From: Dendrobium chrysotoxum
Taxonomy: Eukaryota; Streptophyta; Magnoliopsida; Asparagales; Orchidaceae
Direction: 5' to 3'
Length of the DNA stretch: 64,000 bases
Assembly: GCA_019925795.1 (NCBI GenBank)
Contig: CM034304.1
Location: 10,541,471-10,605,470, forward strand
Shown: piece by piece, positions 1 through 12,420 of the stretch
Layout: every line of letters begins with the position of its first letter
Position numbering within the stretch: the first letter of the stretch is position 1
Program-made: the position numbers and the translations under genes
The notes under the pieces: model-generated
The model's input: only the letters and a program-made list of their open reading frames with translations
What the model was told of the DNA's origin: nothing
Databases searched by the model: none

Positions 1-260
1 GCAAAAGACCATACAATAGTCATACGGTAATCACATGACCATACAACAAGCATTCAATCATGCGATAATCACATAATAATGAACCTATCGTCTAACCATG
101 CAATAATCACATGATCATGCAGCAAACCTAAGCATGCTACAATCATTCAATCGTGCAGTGAACAATCCAACATGTGATGATCATAACCGCAAATCAAGCA
201 ATGACCACATACACATTCAACCAATCACCCAATTATGCAATGATCACACAATCATGTATA
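1..260. repeat. Degenerate short tandem repeat rich in CAATAATCACATGA-like words
   Basis: The first 260 bases repeat variants of a short word (CAATAATCACATGA, CCATACAATAGTC, CAATCATGC) many times with poor spacing. It lies beyond the 50-bp array in the 3' noncoding region of the Tat-type element and may be an older, more decayed array of the same kind. The left boundary is the window edge. Confidence 0.45.
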
Positions 261-599
261 CATGGTGGGACAGAAGGAAGAGAGAAACACATCATTCGCC
301 TGACCAACTCGAAACGACGAATGAAGGAGACTCATAGCTCACCATACCAACTGTGAAAGGGAGTTGAAGGAAGGAGATCACCTATCTATCTAACTAGGCA
401 GAATAGGAAGAGAAAGAGGATCTCAAGCTCATATGAGCAGATCGAAACAATATCATAAAAGACTGAGTAAGATTCAATGATCACCCAGAACACATGTCTA
501 AGATAATACGAGGGGAAAGAAATTCAACAATCAATTGATTAAAAAGGAAGGGAGTTCCACATTCACAAGGAGAAAGAACAATCCAAGAAAATAATGAAA

Positions 600-1930
600 T
601 CATCTATCAGCCTGACCACATCGCAACGGCATAATAGAGAAAGGAAAGGGGGGGGGGGTCCCACATCCACCTGACCATATTCGCAACAGCGAATGGGGAC
701 AACTCAATATTCGCTTGACCATATTCGAAACATCAAAACAAAGAGTAAAAAGGAAGGGAGTTCCACATTCGCCTGACCACATCGTAACGGCAAATTAGAA
801 TGGCTCATATCCACCTGACCATATTCGTAACAGCGAATAAAGAGCCCTCTCGAAGTCTAATGTCCACCTGACCATATTCAAAACGTTGAGATAAAAGAGA
901 GAAAGGATCCAACATCCACCTGACCATATTCACAACGGTGGAAGAGGATGACCCAATGTTCACCTAACCATATTCGAAACGGCTAAACAAAGGGTCGAAG
1001 AAAAGAGGGGGAATTCAACATTCCTCTGACCATATTTGCAACGACGAATGAGAATAGCCCAATATCCGCCTGACCATATTCGCACAGCGAATAAAGAGCT
1101 GCTCGATACCCACCTGACCATATTTGAAATGGTGAATAAAGAGCTTCCCCGAGTCTAATGTCCGCCTGACTATATTCGTAACAGCGAGACAAAAGAGAAA
1201 GTCCAACATTCACCTGACCGTATTCAAAACGGTGAATGGGGACGACTCAATGTTTACCTGACCTTATTCGAAACGGTGAAATAAGGAGTCACTAGAAAAT
1301 TCAACAACCCCCAAATAGTAAATAAAAATAGGGGGAATGAAGAGGTGGTGAAGTATGCCTCCCAGGGACTCTGTCGGGCACCCAACCGAAAGGGGAAGTT
1401 CGACATTCGTCTGACCAAATTCGAAAATGACTAATAAAAAATAGTTCGATACCCACCTGACCTATATTTGAAAATAGTGGATAAAGAACAACTCATCACA
1501 TACCTGACCAAATTCAAAAATGATGTATAACAAGCATCCCAGGAGTCTAATGTCTGCCGGACCATATTCCCAATAGCAGGACAAAAGAGAAGGAGTCCAA
1601 CATTCACCTTACCATATTCGCAACGGTGAACGAGGACAACCCAATGTTCGCCTAACCACATTCGCAACAGCAAGACAAAGGATTAAAGAAAGGGGTGAAT
1701 TCAACATTCGCATGACCATATTCGCAACGAGGAATAAGAACAGCTCAATATCCACCTGACCATATTCGCAACAGCAAATAAAGAGCTCCCCCGAAAGTTT
1801 AATGCCTGCCTGACCATATTCGCAACAGTAGGGTAAAAGAAAAGGAGTCCAACATTCACCTGACCATATTCGCAACAGTGAATAAGGACTACTCAATGTT
1901 CACCTGACCATGTTCACAACAGCGAGACAA
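600..1930 (-). repeat. About 50-bp tandem array, roughly 25 copies, in the 3' region of the Tat element
   Basis: The core CCTGACCATATTCGCAAC, with point variants, recurs about every 45-60 bases from about 611 to about 1917; I count about 25 copies, plus one outlier near 297. Each core is flanked by ATTCGC upstream and GCGAAT downstream, so each unit can fold into a short hairpin. Unit spacing is irregular because the linkers differ. Hypervariable tandem repeats downstream of integrase are known in Tat-lineage elements and can seed satellite DNA. No protein-coding role is evident: ORFs across the array follow the repeat and share no domain. Confidence 0.85.
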
Positions 1931-3764
1931 AGAGTTTAAAAGACACCTCCACAACCACCCGACGCACATGAGCATGGTGCTATGGGGAAGAGAGAAGTAC
2001 AAAGAATGAATTTCCAGTAGTTTGCTACCTATGAAATCATAAACTCACACTTTAGTTATCACATGGTAGAGGACAAATCGTCGTGGCCATGAGTAATCCA
2101 AAATATAAGTAGAATCCCTTAGGCACAACTAGAATCATACACAATAAAGTAATCAACTGATGTATATCTCTCTAAATGAGGAGGAACATACAAACATCAG
2201 AGTAGGAAGTGATCTCATACTAAGGAAAGGGCAACTGGAGTGGCGAGGGGACACACTTGCCACTAAGAGCAACAATCACGTCGAGGATCAATAATTACTA
2301 AAGAATCACAGTGGTAACACTCATACTAACTGATGGGACCCTGTGCGAGGTGCAAGCGATATTCATACATCCAAAAAGATCACTCTTGCAGTTAAGGGCT
2401 GGATCGTAATGGGGAAATCTTGTCGTTGTAGGAGGCAAAGGATTGACTTTCTACTAGAAAATCAAAATCTGCCAGAAAAAAATAATTATTAAAGAATCAC
2501 AGTGGTAACACCTATACTAACTGATAGGACCCTGTGAGAGGTGCTAGCAACATCTACACATCCCAAGAATCGCTCCTGTAGCTGAGAGCGAGACTTTAAG
2601 GGAAACTATGTTGCTAAAGGAAGTAAGGGATTAACTTCCTGCTAGAAAATCTGAATCTACTAAGAAATGATGTTAACATCCGGAGCAGAATGTACCACAT
2701 CATAGGTAGGGAAAACACATCTGGGCTATAAGGGTAGAGTTATAGCACCAGAAATGAACACAAGGTCATCTCCTAAGCAATGACAAAGATGCTTCGAAGA
2801 AGGAAAAAAAAAAGAGAGAAATCTGGAAGAACTTGGGCTCTTGGAGCATAGAACCGGGTTCCACCTGTGACAAGGGCAGCCGATTCTACTCAACTAAGAG
2901 CTCCCCTCTCTTTTAACATCATGTTTTCTATATATTTTCATATTATGTTCACAATTATAGATTAAGTATACTTCACACTGTCGAAAATAACACACGGTAG
3001 AGGGAACATTTACCATATCCATGAGTTACCCCTAGTATGAAATATCCTCTAATAACTGGAACATAAAGAGAGGGAGATGTGGTTGGCTTTGGTAACCCAG
3101 GCCATATTCGCCACATGAATAGAACTGGGGAGAGAGAAATTATACACAGGGTCTTAAAGGAGTAGCGTATTGGCTTTGATAACCCATGCCACATTCAACT
3201 CATGTGAATGATCTGGCGAGCACAGCTATCACAGTAAGATTTGTAGGAGAGGAGAATTTATATTGTGATAGTGGGTCAACATCACCACATCTGACAAACA
3301 CATGCTAGACATGGACCCAGTATCGTATCTCATAAGAGATCTGGATTACTAATTTTGATATCCCAGACCACACTTGGGAATGCCAAATGAAACTGGGAAA
3401 ATTTTACCCTTGAAGGGGCCAAAAGAAGGTCTCAAACAACAACACCAAGGGCATTGGTGGGCGTAAACGCAAGCACAAACACCCCTACGGCGTATTTATG
3501 TACAACTTTTAAGGATACCCTCATACTTTGCCTGACGAACATCACGTGGTAGAGGACAAATCGTCGTGGCCACGGACTACCGAAAAGTAGAGGAAATCCT
3601 TTCAAGCTATATCTATATAGAGGGATATTTACAGGTGGCGGAGGGGTGCCCCCCTGCGATGTGCAAACTCAAGTGTAGTACTTTCTCAAGTACTGACCGT
3701 TGATGACAGGCATAGGGTGAATTCCATTCGCATCAACTAACAGGTAAGAGCCACCTTCATATAC
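1931..3764 (-). repeat. 3' noncoding region of the Tat element with internal duplications
   Basis: No gene is seen here. A block of about 191 bases is duplicated in tandem (starting near 2290 and again near 2481; shared words include AAGAATCACAGTGGTAACAC and GGACCCTGTG). A second shared word, GTAGAGGACAAATCGTCGTG, occurs at about 2065 and about 3547, so a larger unit is also repeated. Looser relatives of the 50-bp array (AACCCAGGCCATATTCGCCA near 3096, a similar stretch near 3181) continue leftwards from the integrase end. Confidence 0.6.
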
Positions 3765-5048
3765 TTACTCTATGGCAAAGGGCCCTTCCCAAATAGGCTC
3801 AAACTTACCACCTCGACGACGATGCGAGATGATAGGCCTACGTAAGACAAGAACTAAGTCACTGACCCGAAAAGCACGGGGTCGAACGAGGCGATCATGG
3901 GCCTGGGCCATACGGGCCTGATATAACTTAAGGTTCTGATGAGCTTGTAGAAGGAGCTCTTCTAAACCGTCAAGTTCTTCCAACCTTATTCGGGCATTAT
4001 CCTCATGAGAGAGATTATAGCTAACTGCTACACGCAGTGAAGGGAGCTCAACCTCAAGTGGGAGGATAGCTTCAACCCCAAAAGCTAAAGCATATGAGGT
4101 GGACTGCGTAGGAGTACAGTATGTAGTCCTATAAGCCCAAAATGCTTCAGGCAATTTATCGTACAATTCTCTTTTATTTGCCGTAAGTATTTTCCTTATC
4201 AACTGGACCAATGTTTTATTGAATGCTTCAGCCAAACCATTGGCCCTAAGATAGTAAATTGAAGAATAACGCCAATTGATATTATGGCGGCGGGCAAACC
4301 TAGCAATTTTGATTCTTCTGAACGACGGGCCGTTATCAGAGATAATATGACGTAAAACACCAAAACGGTAGACAACGTGATCGCAGAAGAAGCGCATCAC
4401 ATCTTCTGATTTAACTTCCTTAAGTGGGATGGCTTCTGCCCACTTAGAGAAGTAATCAGTGGCAGCTAGAATAAACCTATGACTCCTAGAGGGAGGAGGG
4501 TCAATAGGACCCACTATATCCATACCCCAGCTCTCAAAAGGCCAAGAAGACACAGTGGGGTGCAACGGATTAGGGGGTTGGTGAATAACAGTGCTATGGA
4601 TCTGGTATTGATGACACCTCTTAGTGTGCTCCATACAATCACGGATCATAGTTGGCCAGTAATAACCAAGGCATTTAATTCGGACCTTCATGTTAGGTCC
4701 GGACTGATGGGCAGCACAAAGTCCCTCGTGTATCTCGCCCATGACCTTACGAGCTTCCTCGTTGTTGAGATAACGTAACCACATTTGGTCAAAAGAGCAT
4801 CGATACAAAGTTTCATTCATGTAGGAGAATGATAAAGCTCTCTTTCTAATTTGAGTAACAAGAGAGCGATCATCTAGCAGCCTACCATATTTCAAATACT
4901 CCATAAAAGGGATTCTCCAGTCTAACTCTTCCTCAACAGCGAACACTACAAGGGTCTGATCAGGAGAAGGGGACAAGTCTGCAGGGCATAAGGCTTGACG
5001 ATACCAGACAATAATAGACACCGAATTTCCAGTTGGGTCAGCCAATTC
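3765..5048 (-). pseudogene. Integrase domain of the Tat-type element
   Basis: The long minus-strand ORF ending at 3765 (477 codons from 5198) carries an integrase after its first 50 residues. The zinc-binding region shows H157, H164 and C195, but the expected second cysteine is Y198, so the HHCC finger is broken. The catalytic triad is present: D227 in MDIVGP, D288 in SDNGPSF and E324 in GLAEAFNK, with 35 residues between the second D and the E. The C-terminal part has the GPF motif near the stop. It lies downstream of the second RNase H, as expected in gypsy elements. The frame is open for more than 1.4 kb, unusually long for this decayed copy. Confidence 0.88.
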
Positions 5049-5483
5049 CTTAGCAAGTTTAGCTAGTGCATCCGCTCTACCATTCTCAGATCGAGGGACT
5101 CTAACCAAAGTTACTTCGGGGATTAAACACAGAAGCTCCATTGCCCTATTGTGATAAGGCAAGAGCTCATGTTTGAGGACTTTGAAGATTCCAGCCACTT
5201 GATTAATGATTAGTTAGGAATCACCAAACATCTTTACCCGCATAATACTCATCTGAATGGCCAACTCAAATCCCAAAATCAAAGCTTCGTACTCAGTTTC
5301 GTTATTAGTACGAGGTTCTAAAAGACTGTAAGAGTAACGGAGGGTGTGACCTTCAGAAGACACAAAAACTAGCCCCAAACCTACCCTAACCACGGGAGTT
5401 TCACAACGACGTAGTGATTTGATAGAAGATGCTCCATCAAAATAAAACTCCCAAGTAGGGGACTCCTGCTCTTGTACACTCAT
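5049..5483 (-). pseudogene. Archaeal-type (second) RNase H of the Tat-type element
   Basis: The sequence starts with a FYFDGASS motif (first catalytic aspartate), followed by NNETEYEALILG (glutamate) and FGDS, then continues after an in-frame TAA near 5211-5213 into LIINQVAG and the RSENGRADALA motif at the start of the integrase ORF. Family knowledge suggests a glutamine codon at the stop, so it looks like a CAA-to-TAA change. A second RNase H at this place is diagnostic of the Tat group and separates this element from chromoviruses and Athila. Confidence 0.8.
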
Positions 5484-5499
5484 GACTAGTTCATCAGGT

Positions 5500-6998
5500 A
5501 AATCGTCATTGAGTAGAGAATCTGTAGGGATCGGGTGAGCGGCAAGAAAGTCAGCTAGTGTCTGTCCTTTGACGGCCCGCTAAGGGACAAAGGTAATGTC
5601 AAACTGTAGTAAGATCATAGACCAATGTGCGAGATGACCTGACAAAGTCGGACAGGTCATCAGATACTGCAAAGGGTTGACTCTAAAAATCAAACTGATC
5701 TTGTGTGAGAGCATGTAGTGTCTAAGCTTCTGCACAGCAAAGATCAAAGCCAAACACTACTTTTCTATTACCGGGTATTTTAGCTCTGCAGGAATCAAAC
5801 GCATGCTAAGGTAGTATAAGGCGTTTTCTTTACCTTCTTCATTTTCTTGAGCTAAGAGTGCACCAAGTGACCTATCCAAGGCCGTAGTGTAAAGAATCAA
5901 CGGTCTACCAGGGATGGGTGCAGCTAACATAGGGGGACTTGTCAAGTAGTACTTTATGCTCTCAAAGGCCTCCTGACACTTCCTATCCCAATGAAAGCGG
6001 GCATCCATCTTTGCTAAAGTGGCAAAGGGATGACATCTACCAGCACGATTGGAGATAAATCTCCGCAAGAAAGCAAACTTACCCTAAAAGGATCTCAACT
6101 AGGTAAGACTCTTGGGGGGTTTCAAATCTACTATGGCCTTGATCATTCAGGGATCAATCTCAATGCCACGATAGCGAACAATGAAACCAAGAAACTTCCC
6201 TGCAGTAACACCAAATGCACATTTTAAGGGATTCATCTTCAAACTATGCTTGCGCAAGCATTCAAAAATGATTCATAAATCTCGAAGGTGATCACTACGG
6301 ACCTTGCTTTTGACTACTAGATCATCCACATAACACTCTACTTACTCATGAATCAGCTCGTCAAAAATGACAGTCATAACACGCTTATAGGTGGCCCCGG
6401 TATTCTTGAGGCCAAAGGGCATCACCTTGTAGCAAAACACACCGATAGGGGTGCGAAAAGCAGAGAATCTCTCATCTTCAGGGGCCATCTTTATCTGATT
6501 ATAACCAGATGAACCATCCATTAAGGAGAAAATACTATGGGATGAAGCAATATCAACCATCAACTCAGAGATTGGAAGAGAAAAATCATCCTTAGGACAT
6601 GCCTTATTCAAATCACAGAAGTCTATACAAACACAAATCTGACCACTTTTCTTCCGGACTGGAATAACATTGGTAAGCCATGTCGGATACTTCTCTTCCC
6701 GAATAAACTTAGCTTTTATAAGCTTCTTAGTCTCAGCGATTATCTGTTGCTCAATCTCTAACCTCATCCTATGAGGTGACTATTTAACAGGGACTACATC
6801 AGACTTAATGGCCAACTTATGGACTGCTACTTTTGGATCTAAACCAGGCATCTCAGTATAGTTCCAGGCAAAGCAATCTCTAAACTCAGATATAAGTTCA
6901 ATATACTCTTGGGCCTCTGAGTCGGACAACAAAGCACTATGAAAGATGGGTCGAGGATCCGATTTAGTACCTAAATTAATCTCCTTTAGTTCATCCAT
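5500..6998 (-). pseudogene. Reverse transcriptase and RNase H of the Tat-type element
   Basis: From high to low coordinates: an upstream stretch with AWNYTEMPG (near 6860); RT motifs VCIDFCDLNKACPKD, SLMDGSSGYNQIKM and MPFGLKNTGATY (6780-6380); the YVDD active site near 6320-6335, just past an in-frame stop; and an RNase H region with LILYTTALDRSLGALLAQE near 5880. At least three stops or shifts break the frame, including one at the boundary of the upstream stretch and RT (near 6779). The core RT residues are still readable, so it is a clear but nonfunctional pol. Confidence 0.85.
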
Positions 6999-8208
6999 GG
7001 TAGAAGTAACGGCATCTTCGAACTCACGTGGAGCATCAAGGATCCTGTCCTCTGCCTCATCCGGGTCTTCATCATCAGAGATGGAAACAACCGGATAAGA
7101 GTGGGAGATAACACGGATGTTGGTAGAGGGAAACTGATCTTTCTCAAAATAGCCTAGACCCTACTGAGTTTGAGGGAGATCAGTTCACCAAATACGGGCT
7201 TGCTGTAGAGCTTGCCCCTGAGACTAGGTTGAAGGGACGAGACCCCGCTCAGCATAACTATCCTCGAAAGGGGAGAAGTATCGGGGGACCAGCAAGACTT
7301 CATCGTTCACAGTGGACTCCACAGGATCCTGTACGTCAGTAGTATGTAGGACACCTACCCTGTGGAACAATGACGCATGCCAACTAGGCTGTGGTGGCAC
7401 ATGGAGAGTGTGCAACTCCTGTACAGAGCGACCTTCAGAGTGTAGTGCACCACGAGCACTAGTGGAAGGTGTCAGGGAGGGCTGAAGAGGAGATTCCTTG
7501 ACTCTCATCCCATATATCTGACGAGAAAGGGATTGTCGGCTAGTAATCTGACGTCCGACATCTACGTCGTCATCTGAGCCACTATCAACGACTAAGCCAC
7601 CTTTAGGTATCAGGTACCTAGGAAAGTGGGATAAGAGCTGTAATCAACAACACTGAAGGCATGAGAGGGAGCTGAATGACGAGGAGCTTCGATCATCTCA
7701 TCATCAGAATCAGACTCAACAGTCAAAGTGGAAGTGTAAAGGAATGAGGGAGGAGGAACTCGAGTGTAAAAGTTCCTCGGGAGGCGATCTGACTCTCTAC
7801 CTCGACCTCTACCCCGCTATCCCCTACCTCTACTAGGGGGAACATCGTGCCCAACTGCAAACTGAATGGAAGATCCAGCAAGATCTGTAGTGGAAATATT
7901 TGCCTCAATACAAACCTATTAAGGACCCTGTAATAGTGGCTGTATAGGACCCTGTGCAGGTGACTGCGTAGGACCCTATACAACACTAGTAGGTATCACT
8001 GGTGACTGGGCAGCGGGAGGTCTATAAGCATTCTGAGGCATGTAATGCTCAGTGTCATCATAAATTGAGACCTCATGCACAGAAAAAGGTTGAGTATCTC
8101 CAGGAATGGAGAACTCTACATCATTCCTCATATACTTCATGCACTGGTGCAACGTAGAGGGCACCATCCCATGTTCATGAATCCAAGGCCTTCCTAAGAG
8201 AGCCTTTT

Positions 8209-8466
8209 TTACAAGGTATCTGATTCGATGACATGAAACTTAGCCTCAGCTAGAAGATCTTCAAACTTTAGAGGCAGGGTAATGGCCCCTAGAGCACGTT
8301 GTCCTTGATCATTGAATCCTTTTAACATAATCTTATCTGAGGTTAGTTTCAAATGACCAAGGGAAGGGCTCTTTAGAGTTTCATAATTGAGGATATTGAC
8401 TGAAGCACCCTGGTCAATGAGGACCCTGTTCAACTCATAACCATTCACTTCAGCGGTGACATACAA
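8209..8466 (-). pseudogene. Retropepsin-like protease remnant
   Basis: An 85-codon minus-strand stretch contains the motif VLIDQGASVNIL, which matches the aspartic protease active site of Tat-type gypsy elements, where the residue after the aspartate varies. It is followed by the expected hydrophobic stretch with LKGFNDQ and by a second strand region. It sits between gag (higher coordinates) and RT (lower coordinates), which fits the order gag-pro-pol. Stops on both sides leave it as an isolated fragment. Confidence 0.7.
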
Positions 8467-9497
8467 GGGACGGTTGTGCTCAGAAGTCCCTAAGAGCAGA
8501 TCCTGATCTTAAAAGGTAATGCATGGCATCTCTCTCAAATAGCATGCATCCTTAACATACTCAGTGGCAAAGAAAGCTTGATAAGACTCTGGCTCAAGTA
8601 AAGCTTTCACTAAAGTCTCTCACAAGTCAGGAGACATCATAAGTGCATCGTAAATACTAAGAAGAGATGAATTTTCCTCAAATGTGCAAACACATTGTAA
8701 TCAACATCCAACTGAGGGCCTTTCCCTTCTCCTTCACCGGTGCTTGAGGAGGGGGGATAGGGTCATCCTGTTGGGTAATGATGTTTCTATCTTTTTCTTT
8801 ATTATTTTTAGCCATTTTTTGGTGGAAGGACTTTCCCTAAACGCAACTGGATCTCCTGCACTGAGTCAAGCTCAACCGAAGACTCATTTAGTTTAGAGGT
8901 CATGGCTTGTGTTGGCTCTACAAAAAGAGATTGGAGTGTGTTCTTAGAATCATCTCCAAAATCCATGTAACAACCTCCTTCAGGAATGGTGAACACAGGT
9001 TCTTCGCACTCAAATTCTTCTCCATATGAAGGATCATTATCATTATCAGAAATAACTAAAGCATGAAAAGAACGAGTGCTAGAGAAAGTAGAACCAGAAG
9101 AAAAATACCAGAAGTAGCCAGAATCATCCTCTTCCATTAATTTATTATCAATAGAAGGGAGAACAAAATCCTTCAACGTAAGTTCTGGAAGAGATCCCGT
9201 CTTCCACTCAGAGGTTATAACAAAGTTTTCTCTTTCATACATCTTTCTAGTACAAGAAGTAGAAGAAATATGCTCAGTAGGCACTACAATATAAGGAGAA
9301 GAGAAAGAAACTAGCGGAGTAACTGGGCTGACAATTGTCAACTTGGCCTGTGGAGGCCTCCTCTCAACTACCTCTAAACTCTGAACTGCTCATCTGATCA
9401 TACCCCTTGTCTTGAGAGAGAGTGCAAGCTGTCACTCCTCCCCAGAATTAAGGGATGCTCTACTACCACTGCTCTGACCACCACACTGACTGTCACA

Positions 9498-10682
9498 CTA
9501 CCTGGTGTCTGTAACAATCTGAACTATCTGAGCAACCTTGCCTCGGGGCTGTACTAGATCACTGTCCTGTAGGTGGATCTCCCCATTATCCATAAGGCTC
9601 TCGACTTTGTCTTTGAACACATAACAATCTTCAATCACATGCCCAATATGCCTATGGAACAGACAATACAGCGGATGATCTATTTGACCCTCTTCTTCCA
9701 CTCTTCTGTTGGCTGGAAATGTTAGAATGTTCTTTTTAATAAGGAACTTGAAGATCTTCTTTACACTCTCCCTTTTAAAGGGATATTCCTTGCTAAGCCT
9801 CTCCTGTAGGTACTGCTGACTCTCAGGAGTCCTATGGGAAGGTCTAAACTGCTGAGTCTGGGGTCGTGGCTGAAACTACACAGGGGGTTGTGCTGGTGAT
9901 GGCATCTGTGGTCGGGGCTGGAACTGAGGTCATAGAGGAGGTGGTGGTGGTCATTGTGGTGCTGAACTAACCATGGGCCTCTTGCCCCTATGCTAAGACT
10001 CGTAGGTACTATGCACTTCCACCTTCCTAGGAGGTGGTGCCCTTAAAAACTCTTGACACTGAGGTCTACGCGGGGGTTGACTCTCAACCTTAGGAGGGAC
10101 TGCAGCGGGTATGCTGTCCTGTAAACTAGTAACCTTGGTTAATAACTTCTGAAAGGTTCGAATGCTAAAATCCTTCAGGTGTGGAGCGATAGGACTATCT
10201 ATGTTCTTCCACAGAATCTCAACTGCGTGCTGCTCCTGCAACTGAGGCTCACACTGGAGACTAAGGTTCCTCCACCTAACAATGTAGTTAGGTAGAGTCT
10301 CATGGGGACTTTGCCTGGTCACTACCAGCTCACCAACTGTCACTCTGTGCTCAGTACTGATAAACCTCTGAATGAACAACTATTCTAACTCAGCAAACGT
10401 ATGCACTAAATCGTTGGGGAGATCGACATACCACTCAAATGTCACTCCCACCAAACTACTAACAAACAGTCTCAGCATCAATGCATTATTCCCTCCAATG
10501 TTGCAACATATGGCCTGGTATTGAGCCACATGCTGTCTTGGGTTCCCTAACCCATCAAACACCCGAAAATGAGGAGGGACAAAACCTGTGGGGTATGGCT
10601 CCCACTCATACTCTATAGGGTATGGACGACCTCTGCTAACTGAATCTCCAGACTTTCTAGAAAAGATAGCCTGCTTAACTTT
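9498..10682 (-). pseudogene. Gag of the Tat-type element
   Basis: From 10562 downwards the sequence shows the retrotransposon gag domain: FDGLGNPRQHVAQYQA, then LRLFVSSLVGVTFEWYVDLP and the TFAELE motif, a stop near 10379, and the continuation LFIQRF with EILWKNIDSP. A zinc-binding-like stretch YCLFHRHIGHVIEDC at about 9660 marks the nucleocapsid end (a C-x2-H ... H-x4-C form instead of the usual CCHC). The frame is interrupted several times, including a low-complexity glutamine/proline part between 9700 and 9990. Confidence 0.75.
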
Positions 10683-12412
10683 CTATGCAATCATGTCTTG
10701 GATTTGTCCTTGTGATAACTGAACTAACTGACTCTGAACTGGCACACCGAACTGTACTGCTGAGGGTGGTACTGGGATTGTCCTCTGAACCATGTCCACC
10801 CTCACAGGCTCTGGTACTATCGCCTGTGGTACTGTTGGCTCGTCCCTGGATGTAGTAGGAGTACCTACATCCAGGACTTGGGGTGTAGCCCCCAATGCTG
10901 TCAACTGGGCAGTCATCGCCGCCATAGCTCTGGCCATCTCCGTCATCTGGGTCTGTAACTATAAAATTGTGGCATCCGTATCTACTGACCGGGGAGGTTC
11001 ACCTTGTGCTGAGGTGGAAGGAACATTTGCCTCCCCCTGCTCCACTACTCCATCATACTGCTTTATATGCTCATCTGAAACACCCCACCTCGTGACAACA
11101 CAAACTCTGTGGACGGGGATGTCCTCTTCTGACTCTTCTCTGACTAAGTCCTTATCGGATAAGGCCTGACAAAGGGCATCGATATATGGACCCATATGAG
11201 AGGTGATCCTATGGGGACAAGGAACAGAAATTGGCTCTGCTCGAGCCGGGGTACTACTCAAAGAAACATCCTCCTGAACATCTGCTACCTCCTCGCAAGC
11301 TATCGGAATTGTCGCTGATCCTGAAGGGAATGTATCGACATGCTGAATGGTCCCAACTGTCTACTCTGTCTCGACAGCTGGGTCTACCTGCCGATGCCTC
11401 CAAACCCATCTACTGCTACGGGACCCAGTAGGGACATCCGACTGTGAGGGTGGAACAATAACTACTGAACCAAGCTGGGGTTGAACAACATCTCACCCCG
11501 GGCGATGTCCATGATGATGTGGGCATCGTCCAACTGTAGGGGCGTCAGTCCGGGGCCTAACTGTGGCAACTGCTCTAGTCTACTGCTAACGTGGCGACTG
11601 TCCTCTCTGCCACTGGTAACTCTGTCTGACTGACTGCCTCTGTAACTGAGCATGCACCTGAGAGATCTGGTGGAGTAACCTCTCCTCACTAATACGGCCC
11701 CTACCGCGTGCCGAATGGACAATGCTTCGGATCCTCCGGGTGAGGGCCCTAGCAATACTGTCCCTGGGGACTCTAGCACGTGGGAGGGTAGTAGTAACAG
11801 GAGGGGCCACCACAATACGGATGACGTCCTCCTCATCACCACTATGTACTAATGGAGAGAAGCGTCCTCCCTGGACTGCGTCGATTTCAGGTGCTACTAC
11901 TACATCGTGGATTGGGGGAACTCGGCCTGAGCACCCCTCTTCCTCGAGGAGGAAGGAGGAGGGGAGACTCGAGCACGAGTAGCCTCCACTGGGGCAGCAG
12001 GTAAGAGGACTACTGGCTGCCGGCGCTGAGGGGCCGGCGCTGGCCGCCTAACAGCTGGATGAACAGGCTGGATAGGAAGTGGCCTAGGCACTGGCTGCCT
12101 AGCCACGGGGCGCACTGGCTGTGCATGAACAACAACGGGACGAACATGTACTCGGGCTGGCTACCGAGCAACTGGACGTCCAAAAGGAGGCATGGCTGCA
12201 CGCCCTCTCCTCTGTGCGGGAGAGAAGGCTACAGCCTCAGAAGGGGTCAGCCCGCCAAGAGTAACGTACGTCGAGTCAGTGAAGGATTCAAAGGTGATCC
12301 CTCCCGCAGGTAAGCTCGAGAGCAGGGACTTCGAAAGTGTCACCCGTGAGTCTGAGCCGAAACAAAAGGTAACAGAAGGACCGGGAAACGCCATCGTACT
12401 GTCTGTTAACAC
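10683..12412 (-). pseudogene. Region upstream of gag, proline/arginine-rich, part of the Tat element
   Basis: Minus-strand frames from 12412 to 10683 are open in pieces (12161-12412, 11900-12115, 11462-11842, 10959-11261, 10683-10946) with proline-, arginine- and serine-rich composition, and they join to gag without a gap. The piece nearest gag (10683-10946) is rich in Ala, Gln and Pro and is probably the gag N-terminus. The distal part may be the additional ORF that Tat/Ogre-type elements carry before gag. GC content is higher than in the flanks. No domain is recognised, so this is assigned by position only. Confidence 0.45.
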
Positions 12413-12420
12413 AAACTGAA

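Larger units (their letters stand above)
1..12420 (-). mobile_element. Degenerate Ty3/gypsy Tat-type retrotransposon
   Basis: On the minus strand the recognisable order is pre-gag region, gag, protease, RT with RNase H, a second RNase H, integrase, then a long noncoding 3' region. The second RNase H between pol RNase H and integrase, and the tandem array downstream of integrase, are hallmarks of the Tat/Ogre/Retand group. The reading frame is cut by many stops and shifts, so the copy is dead. The LTRs were not found: the 3' LTR probably lies left of position 1, and the 5' LTR should lie somewhere right of 12420 but has no partner here to define it. Outer coordinates are therefore only the extent of recognisable sequence. 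The stretches 6999-8208 and 8470-9497 lie between pol and gag domains; they hold diverged linker sequence, including a 177-codon acidic ORF at 8808-9341, in which I recognise no domain. Confidence 0.8.

Noticed and set aside
600..1930. Regularly spaced repeats resembling a CRISPR array
   Set aside because: The context is a plant nuclear retrotransposon, spacers are themselves similar, units vary in length, and no cas genes exist.
4479..4778. Plus-strand ORF of 99 codons
   Set aside because: It is the antisense shadow of the Tat integrase.
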